A DNA stretch of 64,000 nt, taken from NCBI RefSeq assembly GCF_035593305.1, contig NZ_CP141615.1:2697722-2761721 (forward strand), in the 5' to 3' direction. Shown here one piece after another: positions 24,150 through 33,124 of this stretch (position 1 is its first letter; every line of letters begins with the position of its first letter). Both the position numbers and the translations under genes were made by a program. The notes beneath the pieces are model-generated. The model did no database searches. It saw only the letters and a program-made list of their open reading frames with translations, and was not told where the DNA came from. This stretch comes from Limnochorda sp. L945t (lineage in GTDB: Bacteria > Bacillota > Limnochordia > Limnochordales > Geochordaceae).

Positions 24150-27053
24150 TCAGATGGCGACCAGCTCGGCAAGCCGCCGGCCAACCGGCGACGCCGGCTC
24201 CGATAGGACGCGGCGGGGCTCTCCTTCTTCGACGATCCTCCCCGCTTCCATCAGCACCAGGCGCTGACCGACGCGGAGGGCAAACCGCGGCTCATGGGTG
24301 ACGACGAGCATCGTGGTTCTCAACCGGCGGATGAGTTCCTCCATGAGGCCCAGGAGCTCGGCCACGAGCAGCGGGTCGAGCTGGGAGGTGGGTTCGTCCC
24401 ACAGCACGACTTCTGGATCGGTCACGAGGGCTCGGGCGATGGCCGCGCGCTGGCCCTCGCCCCCCGAAAGTTGGGAAGGCAACCGCCCCGCGGCCGCCTG
24501 CATGTCCAGCGCCTTCAACCAGTGCCACGCGGCCTCCCGGGCCTGCTCCCAGGGAAGGCCGGCAGCCGTGGCCGCCAGCGCCACGTTGTCCAGGACGGGG
24601 AGATGGCTCACCAGCTGGGGGCGCTGGAACACGAGTCCCACCCGCCGGCGCATGGCCTGCCGGGGGCCGGGGGCCATGCGGTGGAGGTCCTGGCCGTCCA
24701 TCAGGACCCGGCCTTCGTCGGGCTCCACCAGCCCCTTGAGGCAGCGCAAGAGCGTGGACTTGCCGCAGCCGGACGGTCCCATGACGACCACCGTCTCCCC
24801 CCGCCCGAGCGACAGCGAGACCCCGTCGAGCGCCCGGTGCGACTCGAAGCGCTTGACGAGCCCTACCGCCTCGAGCGCGGGCGCACTCGTCCCTTCGCCG
24901 GCAGGAGCCGGCTGCCCGCGTCCCGGGCGTGAGGCGGCCTGCGCCACCGCAGCGGGTGCAGAACGAGGCGGGCGCCGGGAAGCGGTCCAGGCCAGGACCC
25001 ATGGCCGGGACTCCGGCGCCACCACGTACTCGAGGACGGCCGGCAGGCTCAAGCCTGCCGCCCTTGCTGCCTCCACGGCGTCGCCGTCCACCGGCGCCAG
25101 GCGCTCGTGCCACCACCCGGCCGCCAGCCCCGCCAGGGCGCCTGCACAGGAGACCGCCCCGATCCAGGCGCCTTCCTGCCCCCAGAAGGCCATCGCCCCG
25201 GCGAGCGTGCCCATCACCAGGCCGCTGCCCGCGCCGGCCAGGGCCATCCGGCGACGTGCGCGCGCGAGGGCGCGGCGGTCGCTTCCCCGCCGGGCCGCCA
25301 GGTGGACCGAAGTCCATACCGCCCAGTCGTTGACCAGGCTCCATGCCACCAGCAAGGCCGCGGCCAGCGCGGCGGCCACCTTCGAGGCACGCTCTACCAG
25401 TTGCAGCACCAGCGCTCGCGGGCTCGGCGAGGCCGTACCCGCCGGCGACACCCAGGCGCGCATGGGCCCGAGCCCGGGGCGGGCAGCCAGGGCGCGCTGC
25501 ACCGCTTCCGGGACCATCGCACCGGGGGCACCCTCCACGACCAGTTCCACGCCGGAGCCGCCGGCCGCCGCCACGTCGCCGGACTGTTCGAGGAGGGCGA
25601 GCGCCGAGGCCACCTCCCGGCCGCTCAGGGCGGGCAGCTCCTGGCGCAAGGTGCGCACGTGGTCGAGGAGATGGGGAAGGTCGGCCTGGCGGAGCGCGTC
25701 GACCTGCTGGCGGAGTCGCGCGATGCGCCCCTGGAGGTCCGCGATGCCGGGAGAGCCCGGAGGGGAGCTTTGCGGTCTGGCGCCGGGACTTTCGAGAAGG
25801 GCGTTGAGCACCAGGGCGACCAGGGTGCCCTCGACCGGGTCGGCTCCCCACGCCGCGCGGTCGAGTTGGGAGGCAGCCTCCTGCAAGCGGTCGAGCGCCT
25901 GCGCCACCTCTCGAGAGGCTCCGTCGGCAGCGTCGAGGGCCGAGGAGGCCCCGGAGCCGAGCTCCTGTACCCGCCGCACCAGCGATTCGGTGGCTTGCAG
26001 CGCAGCCTCGATGCGCAGCCGGCCCCCGTCCACCACGGCGGTGCCGACCAGCTGGCCCGAGTGCCTGCGTACCTCGACCGTCTTGCCGAGCAGGTCCACG
26101 GACGACGCCGGGTCGTCCAGGAGCACCGCCACCGGGCTGCCGCTCGGCCCGGGCAGCACCCGGGCGGCGAGCCTGCCGACCTCCACCTCTTCCCCGCCCG
26201 CCAGCGGCGGCGACAGGTCCTGCCTGGGCTCGATGCGGGCCACGGTGGCGTACTGCAGGAGGAAGTCCCGCATGCGGCCGGCCCACCGTACCGCGGCCGC
26301 TCCGCTTCCTTCGGCCACCGGCCCCGCGTACGCCACCTTCGGGCGCCCCGGCATGGCCGAGACGGCCGCCGATACGTCCTGTGCCAGCCGGCCGAGCCCG
26401 CTCTGGCCCGGCGCCGGCGATCCGGCGGGTACCTGGGGGCTCACCCGGATGACCCGGTAGCCTCCCAGCCACTCGTCGAGCCGCGCCCGCACCCGGGAGA
26501 GCTCCTCCGGGCGCCGCAGCACGAGGACGAGATCGCTCCCGTGGAAAAACGTGTACGCCACGCCCCGGTCGCGTTCGGCCTGGTCCTGGACCCGAGCGGC
26601 GATGGCCGGATGGAGCCGGCTCACGACGATGGAGGGTTCCACGAGGGGCACCCAGGCCACCACCCCGGGAATGCCCTGCAGTTCGCGGCCCAGCCGTTCG
26701 AAGGAGGGGCCGGTGCGCATGGACGGCGGCAGGGAGAGCAACACCACGGCGCTCCCCGCCGCGGTCGGGCCGGTTCGCACCCGGGCGCCCGGGTAGCGGC
26801 TGGCCGCCAGCTGCTGGATGGCGCCGCGCGCCTCCCCGAGCCGATCCTCTTGGACCTGCACGAGCACGTCCCACCGGCCTGCCTCGCCGAGCGCCAGCTC
26901 CACGGTCGTGGCCAGCGCCCGTTGCATCCCCCAGGAGACCGCGGTGGACCCCGCTCCGGCCAGGAGGGCCGCCGCCAGGATCCAGGTGACGAAATGACGC
27001 CAAAGCCCGGCGCGAGCTCTGGCCTTACCGGTGCGTCCGGCCAGGTGTGCCAT
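24150..27053 (-). CDS. Single-chain FtsX/MacB-like ABC permease fused to a C-terminal ATPase
   Basis: 967 residues. One membrane helix (about 22-44), a large extracytoplasmic region (45-550) containing helical stretches at about 345-400 and 440-500, three membrane helices (about 557-577, 603-623, 628-647) with a basic loop between helices 2 and 3, a Pro/Ala linker, and an ATPase from residue 726: Walker A GPSGCGKST (758-766), Q-loop VFQRPQLV, signature LSGGEGQR, Walker B VVLWDE, H-loop VVTHEPRF. Topology is type VII (MacB, FtsX, LolC), but the ATPase is C-terminal, opposite to MacB. ATG at 27053 has AAGGGG. It sits between lptA and lpxC and has its own promoter. The substrate is unknown; lipoprotein, lipid or envelope mechanotransmission are possible. 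Confidence 0.85.
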   Translation of the reverse strand: MAHLAGRTGKARARAGLWRHFVTWILAAALLAGAGSTAVSWGMQRALATTVELALGEAGRWDVLVQVQEDRLGEARGAIQQLAASRYPGARVRTGPTAAGSAVVLLSLPPSMRTGPSFERLGRELQGIPGVVAWVPLVEPSIVVSRLHPAIAARVQDQAERDRGVAYTFFHGSDLVLVLRRPEELSRVRARLDEWLGGYRVIRVSPQVPAGSPAPGQSGLGRLAQDVSAAVSAMPGRPKVAYAGPVAEGSGAAAVRWAGRMRDFLLQYATVARIEPRQDLSPPLAGGEEVEVGRLAARVLPGPSGSPVAVLLDDPASSVDLLGKTVEVRRHSGQLVGTAVVDGGRLRIEAALQATESLVRRVQELGSGASSALDAADGASREVAQALDRLQEAASQLDRAAWGADPVEGTLVALVLNALLESPGARPQSSPPGSPGIADLQGRIARLRQQVDALRQADLPHLLDHVRTLRQELPALSGREVASALALLEQSGDVAAAGGSGVELVVEGAPGAMVPEAVQRALAARPGLGPMRAWVSPAGTASPSPRALVLQLVERASKVAAALAAALLVAWSLVNDWAVWTSVHLAARRGSDRRALARARRRMALAGAGSGLVMGTLAGAMAFWGQEGAWIGAVSCAGALAGLAAGWWHERLAPVDGDAVEAARAAGLSLPAVLEYVVAPESRPWVLAWTASRRPPRSAPAAVAQAASRPGRGQPAPAGEGTSAPALEAVGLVKRFESHRALDGVSLSLGRGETVVVMGPSGCGKSTLLRCLKGLVEPDEGRVLMDGQDLHRMAPGPRQAMRRRVGLVFQRPQLVSHLPVLDNVALAATAAGLPWEQAREAAWHWLKALDMQAAAGRLPSQLSGGEGQRAAIARALVTDPEVVLWDEPTSQLDPLLVAELLGLMEELIRRLRTTMLVVTHEPRFALRVGQRLVLMEAGRIVEEGEPRRVLSEPASPVGRRLAELVAI

Positions 27054-27080
27054 GACCGCCCCTTTTCCCGACCCGGGCGC

Positions 27081-27090
27081 AGTATACCAT
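27081..27090 (-). promoter_or_regulatory. Extended -10 promoter for the ABC fusion-lpxC unit
   Basis: The minus strand reads TGGTATACT, a perfect extended -10 (TGn plus a TATAAT-like hexamer at 27086-27081). It lies about 28 bases before the ABC-fusion start, leaving a leader of about 20 bases that includes AAGGGG. No good -35 is seen, which is acceptable for an extended -10. It would let the lipid A genes be transcribed separately from the lpt genes. Confidence 0.5.
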
Positions 27091-27130
27091 CCGGTGGCGC
27101 CGGGGCCGGGAAAAGTTGCTGGATGTCATG

Positions 27131-27871
27131 TCAATCGCCGGACCGGGATGGGAGTTGCTGGATATCCGCCGGCCCGAAGAAGCGCACCTGCTCCGTCTTG
27201 ACGTCGTACTCGACCCGCGACGCCCGGCTCAGCTCGAACCGGTCGAACAGCGCGTGGACGCCCTGGTTGGCCGAGGTGAGGACCACCTTCTCGGCGTTGC
27301 GGTCGTACACCAGGTCATCCCCGCTCGCCTCGAGCCTGGGATCGTCCTGGCGCACCTGCACGCTGCCCCGGGCGACCAGCAGGCGCTTGGCCTCGTCCAT
27401 CTCGATGGTCTCGGCGGTGAGGGTGCGCAGGTGCGCGCCGCGCTGTTCCCCTTTGGTGAGCGCCCACTCGTCGACGCGAGCGGAGCCCGACAGGCGCGCC
27501 CTGTCCTGCTGGTACCAGGCGTCGAGCCGTTCCGCCTGGGCGTCCACGTCCGGCCGGTACACGCGCACGGAGCCGGTCATCACCGCCACCCGGCCCTCGG
27601 GGTCCCACTCCAGGCGGGCCCCCTCGGCACGCCAGCCGCTCCACTCCACCACGACGCGCCCCTTGGGCGGCATGAAGATCATGCGCTGCCTGGCCGGGTC
27701 CCACTGCCCGGTCAGCTCGTCCTGTGATGCTCCCACGATCCGGATCCGTACGGGTGCCTGCTGGCCGGCTGGGCCGGGAGCGGACGGTTGGGCCGCCGCT
27801 TGCGCCGCCGCCCCCTCCGCCGCCAGCAGCACGCCCAGGGACGCCGCGACGACCGCCCTACGCAGCCGCAT
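27131..27871 (-). CDS. lptA: LPS transport periplasmic protein LptA (OstA-like)
   Basis: 246 residues: signal peptide (MRLRRAVVAASLGVLLAA) and an OstA/LptA beta-jellyroll with repeated strand pairs (AEGARLEWDPEGRVAVMTG, ETIEMDEAKRLLVARGSV, DDLVYDRNAEKVVLTSA). LptA forms the periplasmic bridge that carries LPS from LptC to LptD. ATG at 27871 overlaps the lptC stop as TGATG. The ostA fold is clear, although LptA and LptC domains look alike; order and length favour LptA. Confidence 0.85.
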   Translation of the reverse strand: MRLRRAVVAASLGVLLAAEGAAAQAAAQPSAPGPAGQQAPVRIRIVGASQDELTGQWDPARQRMIFMPPKGRVVVEWSGWRAEGARLEWDPEGRVAVMTGSVRVYRPDVDAQAERLDAWYQQDRARLSGSARVDEWALTKGEQRGAHLRTLTAETIEMDEAKRLLVARGSVQVRQDDPRLEASGDDLVYDRNAEKVVLTSANQGVHALFDRFELSRASRVEYDVKTEQVRFFGPADIQQLPSRSGD

Positions 27872-28671
27872 CACGAGCTGCCACCCGCCTCCGTGGGATC
27901 CGCCATGGTATCGCCCTCCACCTCTACCGGCCCGATGAACCGCATGGCCCCGGTGCCGGGCTCGTACTCCACCCGCTCCGCCCGGGCCCGCAGCCTCCCC
28001 GGATCGTCCACCGTGACGCCCCCCGAGAGGTGGATCACCCGGGTGTTGACGTCGATCTCCATGCGGGGGGAGCGGATCGTCATGGAGCCGTGGTGGATGA
28101 CCGTCGAGGCGTGGGTCCAGAGGAGTTCCCGGTCGGGCTCCCAGGTCAACTCGGCGCTCTCCATCACGTCCGTCCCGTACGCGAGGCGGAATCGTCCCTT
28201 CAGCACGAGCCGCCCGCTCTTTTCGTCGAACCGGCCCCCATCCCCCTCGAACGTGACCAGGGTCTCCCCCTCCCGGTAGAAGACCCCGTCCTTGACGTCC
28301 CGGAACTGCACCTCCCGTGCCGGCTCGGGGAGCTCGATGCGCTCCGCCCGCAGCTGCCACTGCCGCTCACCCCGGTGGCGCCCCACCAGGTGGATGTCGA
28401 GGCTTCGCACGCCCGGCGCCGGGGGCGCCGCCGGGCCCGCGGTCTCCCCGCCGGCAGGGGGCTCCGCTCCCGGCGGCGTTTTCCACGGGTGGAAGGCGCC
28501 AGACCAGATCCCCACGCCCGCCGCCCCCACCGCCAGCGCGGCGAGCACGGCGACGGCCCTTCGCCGCCTGCGGGAGCGGCCTTCGCTGGCCCTGGTCCCG
28601 GCCCGGGCCGGCGCCCGGGTTTGGCTCAGTTGCCCGGAGGCTTCTCCAGGGCGTGGAGCAACTGTTGCCAC
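27871..28671 (-). CDS. lptC: LPS export periplasmic protein LptC
   Basis: 266 residues. A basic Arg-rich cytoplasmic tail (SRRRRR), one membrane span (AVAVLAALAVGAAGVG), a Pro-rich spacer, then an LptC/OstA beta-sandwich (REVQFRDVKDGVFYREG, GGRFDEKSGRLVLKG, YEPGTGAMRFIG). LptC receives LPS from LptB2FG and passes it to LptA. The start is placed at GTG 28671 because GGAGGAG lies 7 bases upstream; this overlaps lptD by 46 bases. A CTG at 28629 overlapping the lptD stop is the alternative. The longer open frame upstream is a shadow of lptD. Confidence 0.83.
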   Translation of the reverse strand: MATVAPRPGEASGQLSQTRAPARAGTRASEGRSRRRRRAVAVLAALAVGAAGVGIWSGAFHPWKTPPGAEPPAGGETAGPAAPPAPGVRSLDIHLVGRHRGERQWQLRAERIELPEPAREVQFRDVKDGVFYREGETLVTFEGDGGRFDEKSGRLVLKGRFRLAYGTDVMESAELTWEPDRELLWTHASTVIHHGSMTIRSPRMEIDVNTRVIHLSGGVTVDDPGRLRARAERVEYEPGTGAMRFIGPVEVEGDTMADPTEAGGSS

Positions 28672-31028
28672 TGGCTCTCCTCCGTCAGGCTGTCGGGCCG
28701 GATCGCCCCCACCGCCACCTCGGCCCCCTCGAACGCCTTGATCTGGTACCCGAGCGCCCAGCGCTGGGCCGACGGGTCGTAGCGGAGCCCGATGGCCCGG
28801 CAGTCCTGGTCGAGGGCCACGCCCACCTCGCTCGACACCCAACCGCCCAGCTTGGTGTCCCAGCTGCCTCCGGCCGAGACCACCCACTCGGGCAGCACCC
28901 GCCACGAGAGCTGGAGGTCGGCCCGCTGCACCCGGCTCTCCACAGGCGCGTAGAGGGTCCCGAGCTTGAGCGTCAGCTGGCCCGGTACCTGCCAGCTGAC
29001 GCTGGCCGCCATCTGGTCGACGGCCTGTAGAGCCGGCGCGTAGCGAGCCGCCACCTGCACCCGGCCCTGCCTCGGAGCCCACTCGAGCTGGCCGGTCACG
29101 CTCTCGAGCTCGCCCTGCCCCGCGTCGTATACCGCCGTCCAGCCCAGGCCCACCTCTCCGGCCTTCGCCCGCGTCGAGGCGGTCACCTCCTGCCACGCGC
29201 CCGTCGCGACATCGTAGGTGGAGGTCAACGACAGGCTGAGCGGGCCCCCCACGCCTGCGGCGAACCCCAGGTCTATGGCCTCTTCGTAGCTGGCCTGATC
29301 GAACTGGAACGGGGGCACCGCCCGCTCGCCGCCTTCGCCCGGACCGGCGATCACCCGCAGCGGGTCGGTCAGGCGGTAGCCGGCGCTCGCGTAGGTGCCG
29401 GGGGTCAGGTAGTACCGGGCCGACCCGCTCGCCTTGAGGGCCAGCTGTCCCGACCCGTTGTCGTAGCGCGCCCCCCACAGACTCGAGTCGGCCTTGAGCT
29501 CCCACGGGCCGTGGCGGACCGGGCGCAGGCTGATGGCGGGTTCGAGGGTGAGGCGCCAGGCGGACGTTTGCTGCGCAGAGCCGTCCACCAGCCGCCGTTC
29601 CGTGAAGTGCCCTGCGCCGGCCCGTAGCTCGATCTGTCCCGGCAGCGCCCCTGCCCAGCGCGTCACCGTTCGAGAGGCGCGCAGCTCGGGCAGGGTGACC
29701 AGGCTTTCCCAGGCCGTCTTGCGCTCGGGATCGGCGTAGAGGTCAGGGTGGCTGACGCGGCCGGCGGAGAGCTCGATCTGGCCGTCCCCCGACTTCCAGG
29801 CGAGCGTGCCGACCGCATCCCACAGCGAACGGGCAGGCTGGTCGGGAAGGCGGGCCAGATCCCAGCGCGCGTGGAGCCGGCCGCTCAGCGGACCGCCGGC
29901 AGGCGGCGCCACCTCGAAGCTGCCCACCGAGGCGCCGGTCAGCGCTTCGGGCACTTGGACGGGGCGGCGGCCCGAGGCGAGCAGCGAGAGCCGCACGCCC
30001 CAATCGGGAAGCGAGCCGGAGGCGGTCCACCATCCGAGGTACTGGAGCCGGCCGTCCAGGTCTTGCCGGGCCACCTCGTTGCGAGAGGTGAGGGCACCCC
30101 CGCCGGCCACCAGCTGGCCTTCGGTGCCGGCCCGCACGTCGGGAGGGAAGCCTCCGTGCTCGCCGAGCGTGGTCTCGCCGAAGACCGCGGCAAAGCTCCT
30201 GCCGTCGTCGTAGAGAGCCTGGTACAGCCCGAGCCCCGCGCCCAGGCGCTCGAAGTAGCTGGCAAGCACGTAGCCGTAAGTGCTTCCGGGGCCCATGTAC
30301 GGCAGGCGTGCCCGCACAAACCACCCTTCCCTCTGGCCGTAGCCCACCTCCGGAGGCACGAAGCGGCCCGCACGGGGGTTGACCAGGGAGAAGTGCAGAT
30401 ACGGCCAGTAGAAGATGGGCACGCCGCTCTCCCAGAAGACCGCGTGGTACGCCGCCACCTCCTCGCGGGGGCGCACCACCAGGCTGCTCACCGTCACCCG
30501 GTAGTGCGCGTGCTCCATCGGAAGCGGGCAGGTGGTCAACGTGGCCCCCTCGGCCTCGATTCGGTCCTCCCGCCCCTCGAGGCGCGCCGACTGTAAGAAG
30601 ATGGGCCCTTCGACACCGTCGGTCTCCACCGTCGCCGCCGCCTGGCCGACCACGGCGTTGCCCGACGGCAGGTCGAGGTGCAGCGTCTCGCCGGTGAGGG
30701 TCTCGCCCGGGCGACGGGCCCGGACGTTGCCCGACAGCCACGCTTGCTGGAGGGTGTCGTCGTAGCGCAACCTCTCGGCCTGTACCTCGAGGTCCTTCCA
30801 GAAAAGGGTAAACCCGCCGGTCACCACGACCACGGGAGGCCGCACGTCGGCGACGGCCCCGTCCTTCAGCTCGAGCCGCAGGCCCTCCGGTCCCTCGACG
30901 GCGGCAGAGGACGCACCCGCAAGGGACGTCCGACCGGCCCCCGCCAGCGCCAGCGTGGCAAGGGCCGCGACCACGAGGACCCGCCATGGCGCTACCCGCC
31001 CCCCCTGCGCCGGCCTGCGCTCCTGCAT
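28626..31028 (-). CDS. lptD: LPS assembly outer-membrane protein LptD
   Basis: 800 residues. Signal peptide, N-terminal OstA-type jellyroll (GGFTLFWKDLEVQAERLRY, RPGETLTGETLHLDL), then a long beta-barrel with repeated strands (PEVGYGQREGWFVRARLPY). LptD with the LptE plug inserts LPS into the outer leaflet. Only two cysteines are present, Cys167 (TTCPLP) and Cys743 (DQDCRAIGLRY), the positions of the E. coli Cys173/Cys725 pair that locks the jellyroll to the barrel. ATG at 31028 follows the lptF stop by two bases, with GGAG upstream. No lptE is visible nearby. Confidence 0.88.
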   Translation of the reverse strand: MQERRPAQGGRVAPWRVLVVAALATLALAGAGRTSLAGASSAAVEGPEGLRLELKDGAVADVRPPVVVVTGGFTLFWKDLEVQAERLRYDDTLQQAWLSGNVRARRPGETLTGETLHLDLPSGNAVVGQAAATVETDGVEGPIFLQSARLEGREDRIEAEGATLTTCPLPMEHAHYRVTVSSLVVRPREEVAAYHAVFWESGVPIFYWPYLHFSLVNPRAGRFVPPEVGYGQREGWFVRARLPYMGPGSTYGYVLASYFERLGAGLGLYQALYDDGRSFAAVFGETTLGEHGGFPPDVRAGTEGQLVAGGGALTSRNEVARQDLDGRLQYLGWWTASGSLPDWGVRLSLLASGRRPVQVPEALTGASVGSFEVAPPAGGPLSGRLHARWDLARLPDQPARSLWDAVGTLAWKSGDGQIELSAGRVSHPDLYADPERKTAWESLVTLPELRASRTVTRWAGALPGQIELRAGAGHFTERRLVDGSAQQTSAWRLTLEPAISLRPVRHGPWELKADSSLWGARYDNGSGQLALKASGSARYYLTPGTYASAGYRLTDPLRVIAGPGEGGERAVPPFQFDQASYEEAIDLGFAAGVGGPLSLSLTSTYDVATGAWQEVTASTRAKAGEVGLGWTAVYDAGQGELESVTGQLEWAPRQGRVQVAARYAPALQAVDQMAASVSWQVPGQLTLKLGTLYAPVESRVQRADLQLSWRVLPEWVVSAGGSWDTKLGGWVSSEVGVALDQDCRAIGLRYDPSAQRWALGYQIKAFEGAEVAVGAIRPDSLTEESQWQQLLHALEKPPGN

Positions 31029-31030
31029 GG

Positions 31031-32116
31031 CTACTCCGCCCACTCCGCCCGCAAGAAGAGCCAGGCGGCCGCGGCCAGGTAGAGCAAATTGGGCATCCAT
31101 GCGGCCGCGAGGGGCTCGACGGCACCCGAGTTGCCCAGAGAGCGAAACAGCGCGAACACCACGTAGTACAACAGCACGAGCCCCAAACTCGCCGCCGCCC
31201 CGAACGCCCGGCCTCCGCGCCGCCCGTAGAGGCTGAGGGGAAGCCCGAGCAGGGTCATCACCAGGGCAGCCATGGGCAGCGAGAGCTTGATGTGATACTC
31301 GACCCAAAGCGAGCGGGCCACCACGCCGGCCTTGCGCAGCCGGCGGATCTCGTCGCCGAGTTCCCGGCGGCTCATCTCCTCGGCGCTCTTCTGGGAACCC
31401 AGGTACGCCTCGGTGGGTTCTGCGAGGGTCATTTCGTAGCGCTTCATGCTGGACTCCACCTGGACGAACCCGTCGGCGTCGAGGCGCTTCATCGTGACGT
31501 CCTCCAGGTGCCAGGTACGGCCCTCGTACCAGCCGCGCCGGGCCGTGTAGATGACCGGGAAGCTGTCGGGGCGCAGTTCGTAGACCAGCGCGTCCAGGAG
31601 CTCCCGGGTCGACCGGTCGACCCGGCGCACGTAAAACCAGTGAGTCGGGGTGCCCCGGAAAAAGACGTTTTCGGAGATGGCAGGGACGGGATCGGCCAGG
31701 ACGGCCCGGCGCAACATGATCTCGTACCGGTGGTTGGCCTGAGGCACCACGTACTCGTTGAGGGCGTACGTGAGGACGCTGATCGCGGCGCCCAGGAGGA
31801 GGACGGGCAACCCGATGCGAGCCACGCTGAGCCCGGCGCTGCGCATCACGGTCATCTCGCCGTCTCGCACGAGCCGACCGGCAGAGAGCAGCGTCCCGAA
31901 GAGGGCGGCGATGGGAAGGGCGATGCTGAGGGCGGCCGGCACCTTGAGTGCCAGGAGCGAGAAGGTCACCGCCGGGTCGGCGCGCTGCACCACCAGCAGG
32001 TCCGTCAGCTGGAAGATGGTGCTCGTGATCAGCAACAAGACGAAGCCGACGGCTGTTACGAGAAAGGGTCCCAGGAATTCCGTTGCGACGTAGAGATCGA
32101 GCCGCCGCAATGGCAA
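31031..32116 (-). CDS. lptF: LptF/LptG-family LPS export permease
   Basis: 361 residues of the YjgP/YjgQ family: three N-terminal helices (FLGPFLVTAVGFVLLLI; LSIALPIAALFGTLLSAGRL; IGLPVLLLGAAISVL), a periplasmic jellyroll (about 130-250) and three C-terminal helices. The GRLVRDGEMTVMRSAGLS segment is the coupling helix contacting LptB. It extracts LPS from the inner membrane. Only one such gene occurs here, whereas Proteobacteria use a LptF-LptG heterodimer. TTG at 32116 has GAGGAG four bases upstream; a TTG two codons later is also possible. Confidence 0.9.
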   Translation of the reverse strand: MPLRRLDLYVATEFLGPFLVTAVGFVLLLITSTIFQLTDLLVVQRADPAVTFSLLALKVPAALSIALPIAALFGTLLSAGRLVRDGEMTVMRSAGLSVARIGLPVLLLGAAISVLTYALNEYVVPQANHRYEIMLRRAVLADPVPAISENVFFRGTPTHWFYVRRVDRSTRELLDALVYELRPDSFPVIYTARRGWYEGRTWHLEDVTMKRLDADGFVQVESSMKRYEMTLAEPTEAYLGSQKSAEEMSRRELGDEIRRLRKAGVVARSLWVEYHIKLSLPMAALVMTLLGLPLSLYGRRGGRAFGAAASLGLVLLYYVVFALFRSLGNSGAVEPLAAAWMPNLLYLAAAAWLFLRAEWAE

Positions 32117-32131
32117 GAGCTCCTCGCTCTC

Positions 32132-33124
32132 TTACGGGGCGGCCGTCATGAGGCCGAGCTGGTGGATCCCTCCGTAGATCTCCCCACCCATGTACGTGTA
32201 GCTGATGGCCCAGTTGCCCCCGGGCATGCGCACTCCCAGCCCCGCCAGCCAGCCGGTCCCCGAGCCGCTGGCCGCCTCCACGCCCAGCCGCAGCGCGACC
32301 GGCCGGCCCGGGTAGAGGCGCACTTCCCCGCGGGCCGCACGATGCCCGGTGGAGTTGAACAGGTCGCTCGCGTCCGCCTCGACAATCAGGTACGGATTGG
32401 GCTGGTACCCGAGCCCCGCATGGAAGGTGGGCGTGAGCAGCACGATGCGGCCGGCCGAGCCGCCGGGGCTCTCTGCCGGCCCACCCGGCCCTGCCTGCCA
32501 GACCTCCAGCACCCGCCGGACGCTCAAGCCGGCCACGAGCTGATCACCGAGCGCCGACACGAGCCCGACGTCCACCCCGAGGTAATGGTCGTCCCGCGTC
32601 GGGTAACCGCGCTCGCCCGGCAGAGGAACGCGTACCCGGCGGTAGTGGACGTCGAGGCCCAGGCCCGTCGAGTGCGACATGGTCACCGCGTACGTGTAAC
32701 CGGCCGCCAGCTCGGAGGCGGGGGCGCCGGGCGCGAGCGAAACTTCGGCGTCCCTGCCGCCGGACTTGGCCCAAAGGGCCCACCCCTCGCCGTCGCGGCC
32801 CTGCGCGATACCCGCCGCGTGCACGTACGCCGGGTTGCGCCGGGCGGTCTCGCCGGAGCCCACGGTGGCGCTCACGCCCCACCGCATGCCCTCCAGGAAG
32901 GCGGGCCCGGCGGGGTTGGAGAAGATCCGCAGCGGCTCGTCGGGGGCCGCGGTGGTGGCCATGCCCTCGAACAGAGCCGTGGCCTCCGGCACCCGGGGGG
33001 ACTGCTCGGCCAGCGTTCCCGCCGTGGCCCACGCCCACGCCAGCCCCAAGAGCAAGGCCGTCGTCGCGGCGCGCCGGGTTGCCCGTGCCTCAAAAGACCG
33101 CGCTGATGTTGATGCCCGTAGCAA
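32132..33124 (-). CDS. Putative outer-membrane beta-barrel protein, unknown family
   Basis: 330 residues from a provisional TTG at 33124. A hydrophobic signal-like segment (TTALLLGLAWAWATAG) is followed by EPLRIFSNPAGPAF, which resembles the NPAG motif of PorV/FadL-like barrels, and then by alternating beta strands (GVSATVG, GYTYAVTMSHS, GLGLDVHYRRVRV, GLGVRMPGGNWAISYTY). It ends in a beta strand but without a terminal Phe. It overlaps the next barrel gene by 35 bases and lies between lpxD and lptF, so a role in LPS or outer-membrane assembly is likely but undefined. The start is weakly supported. Confidence 0.65.
   Translation of the reverse strand: MLRASTSARSFEARATRRAATTALLLGLAWAWATAGTLAEQSPRVPEATALFEGMATTAAPDEPLRIFSNPAGPAFLEGMRWGVSATVGSGETARRNPAYVHAAGIAQGRDGEGWALWAKSGGRDAEVSLAPGAPASELAAGYTYAVTMSHSTGLGLDVHYRRVRVPLPGERGYPTRDDHYLGVDVGLVSALGDQLVAGLSVRRVLEVWQAGPGGPAESPGGSAGRIVLLTPTFHAGLGYQPNPYLIVEADASDLFNSTGHRAARGEVRLYPGRPVALRLGVEAASGSGTGWLAGLGVRMPGGNWAISYTYMGGEIYGGIHQLGLMTAAP

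Noticed and set aside
24292-27003. 903-residue minus-strand frame inside the ABC fusion gene
   Set aside because: It lies out of frame with the ATPase motifs, and its protein is Gly/Arg/Pro-rich with no domain. It is a GC-rich shadow.
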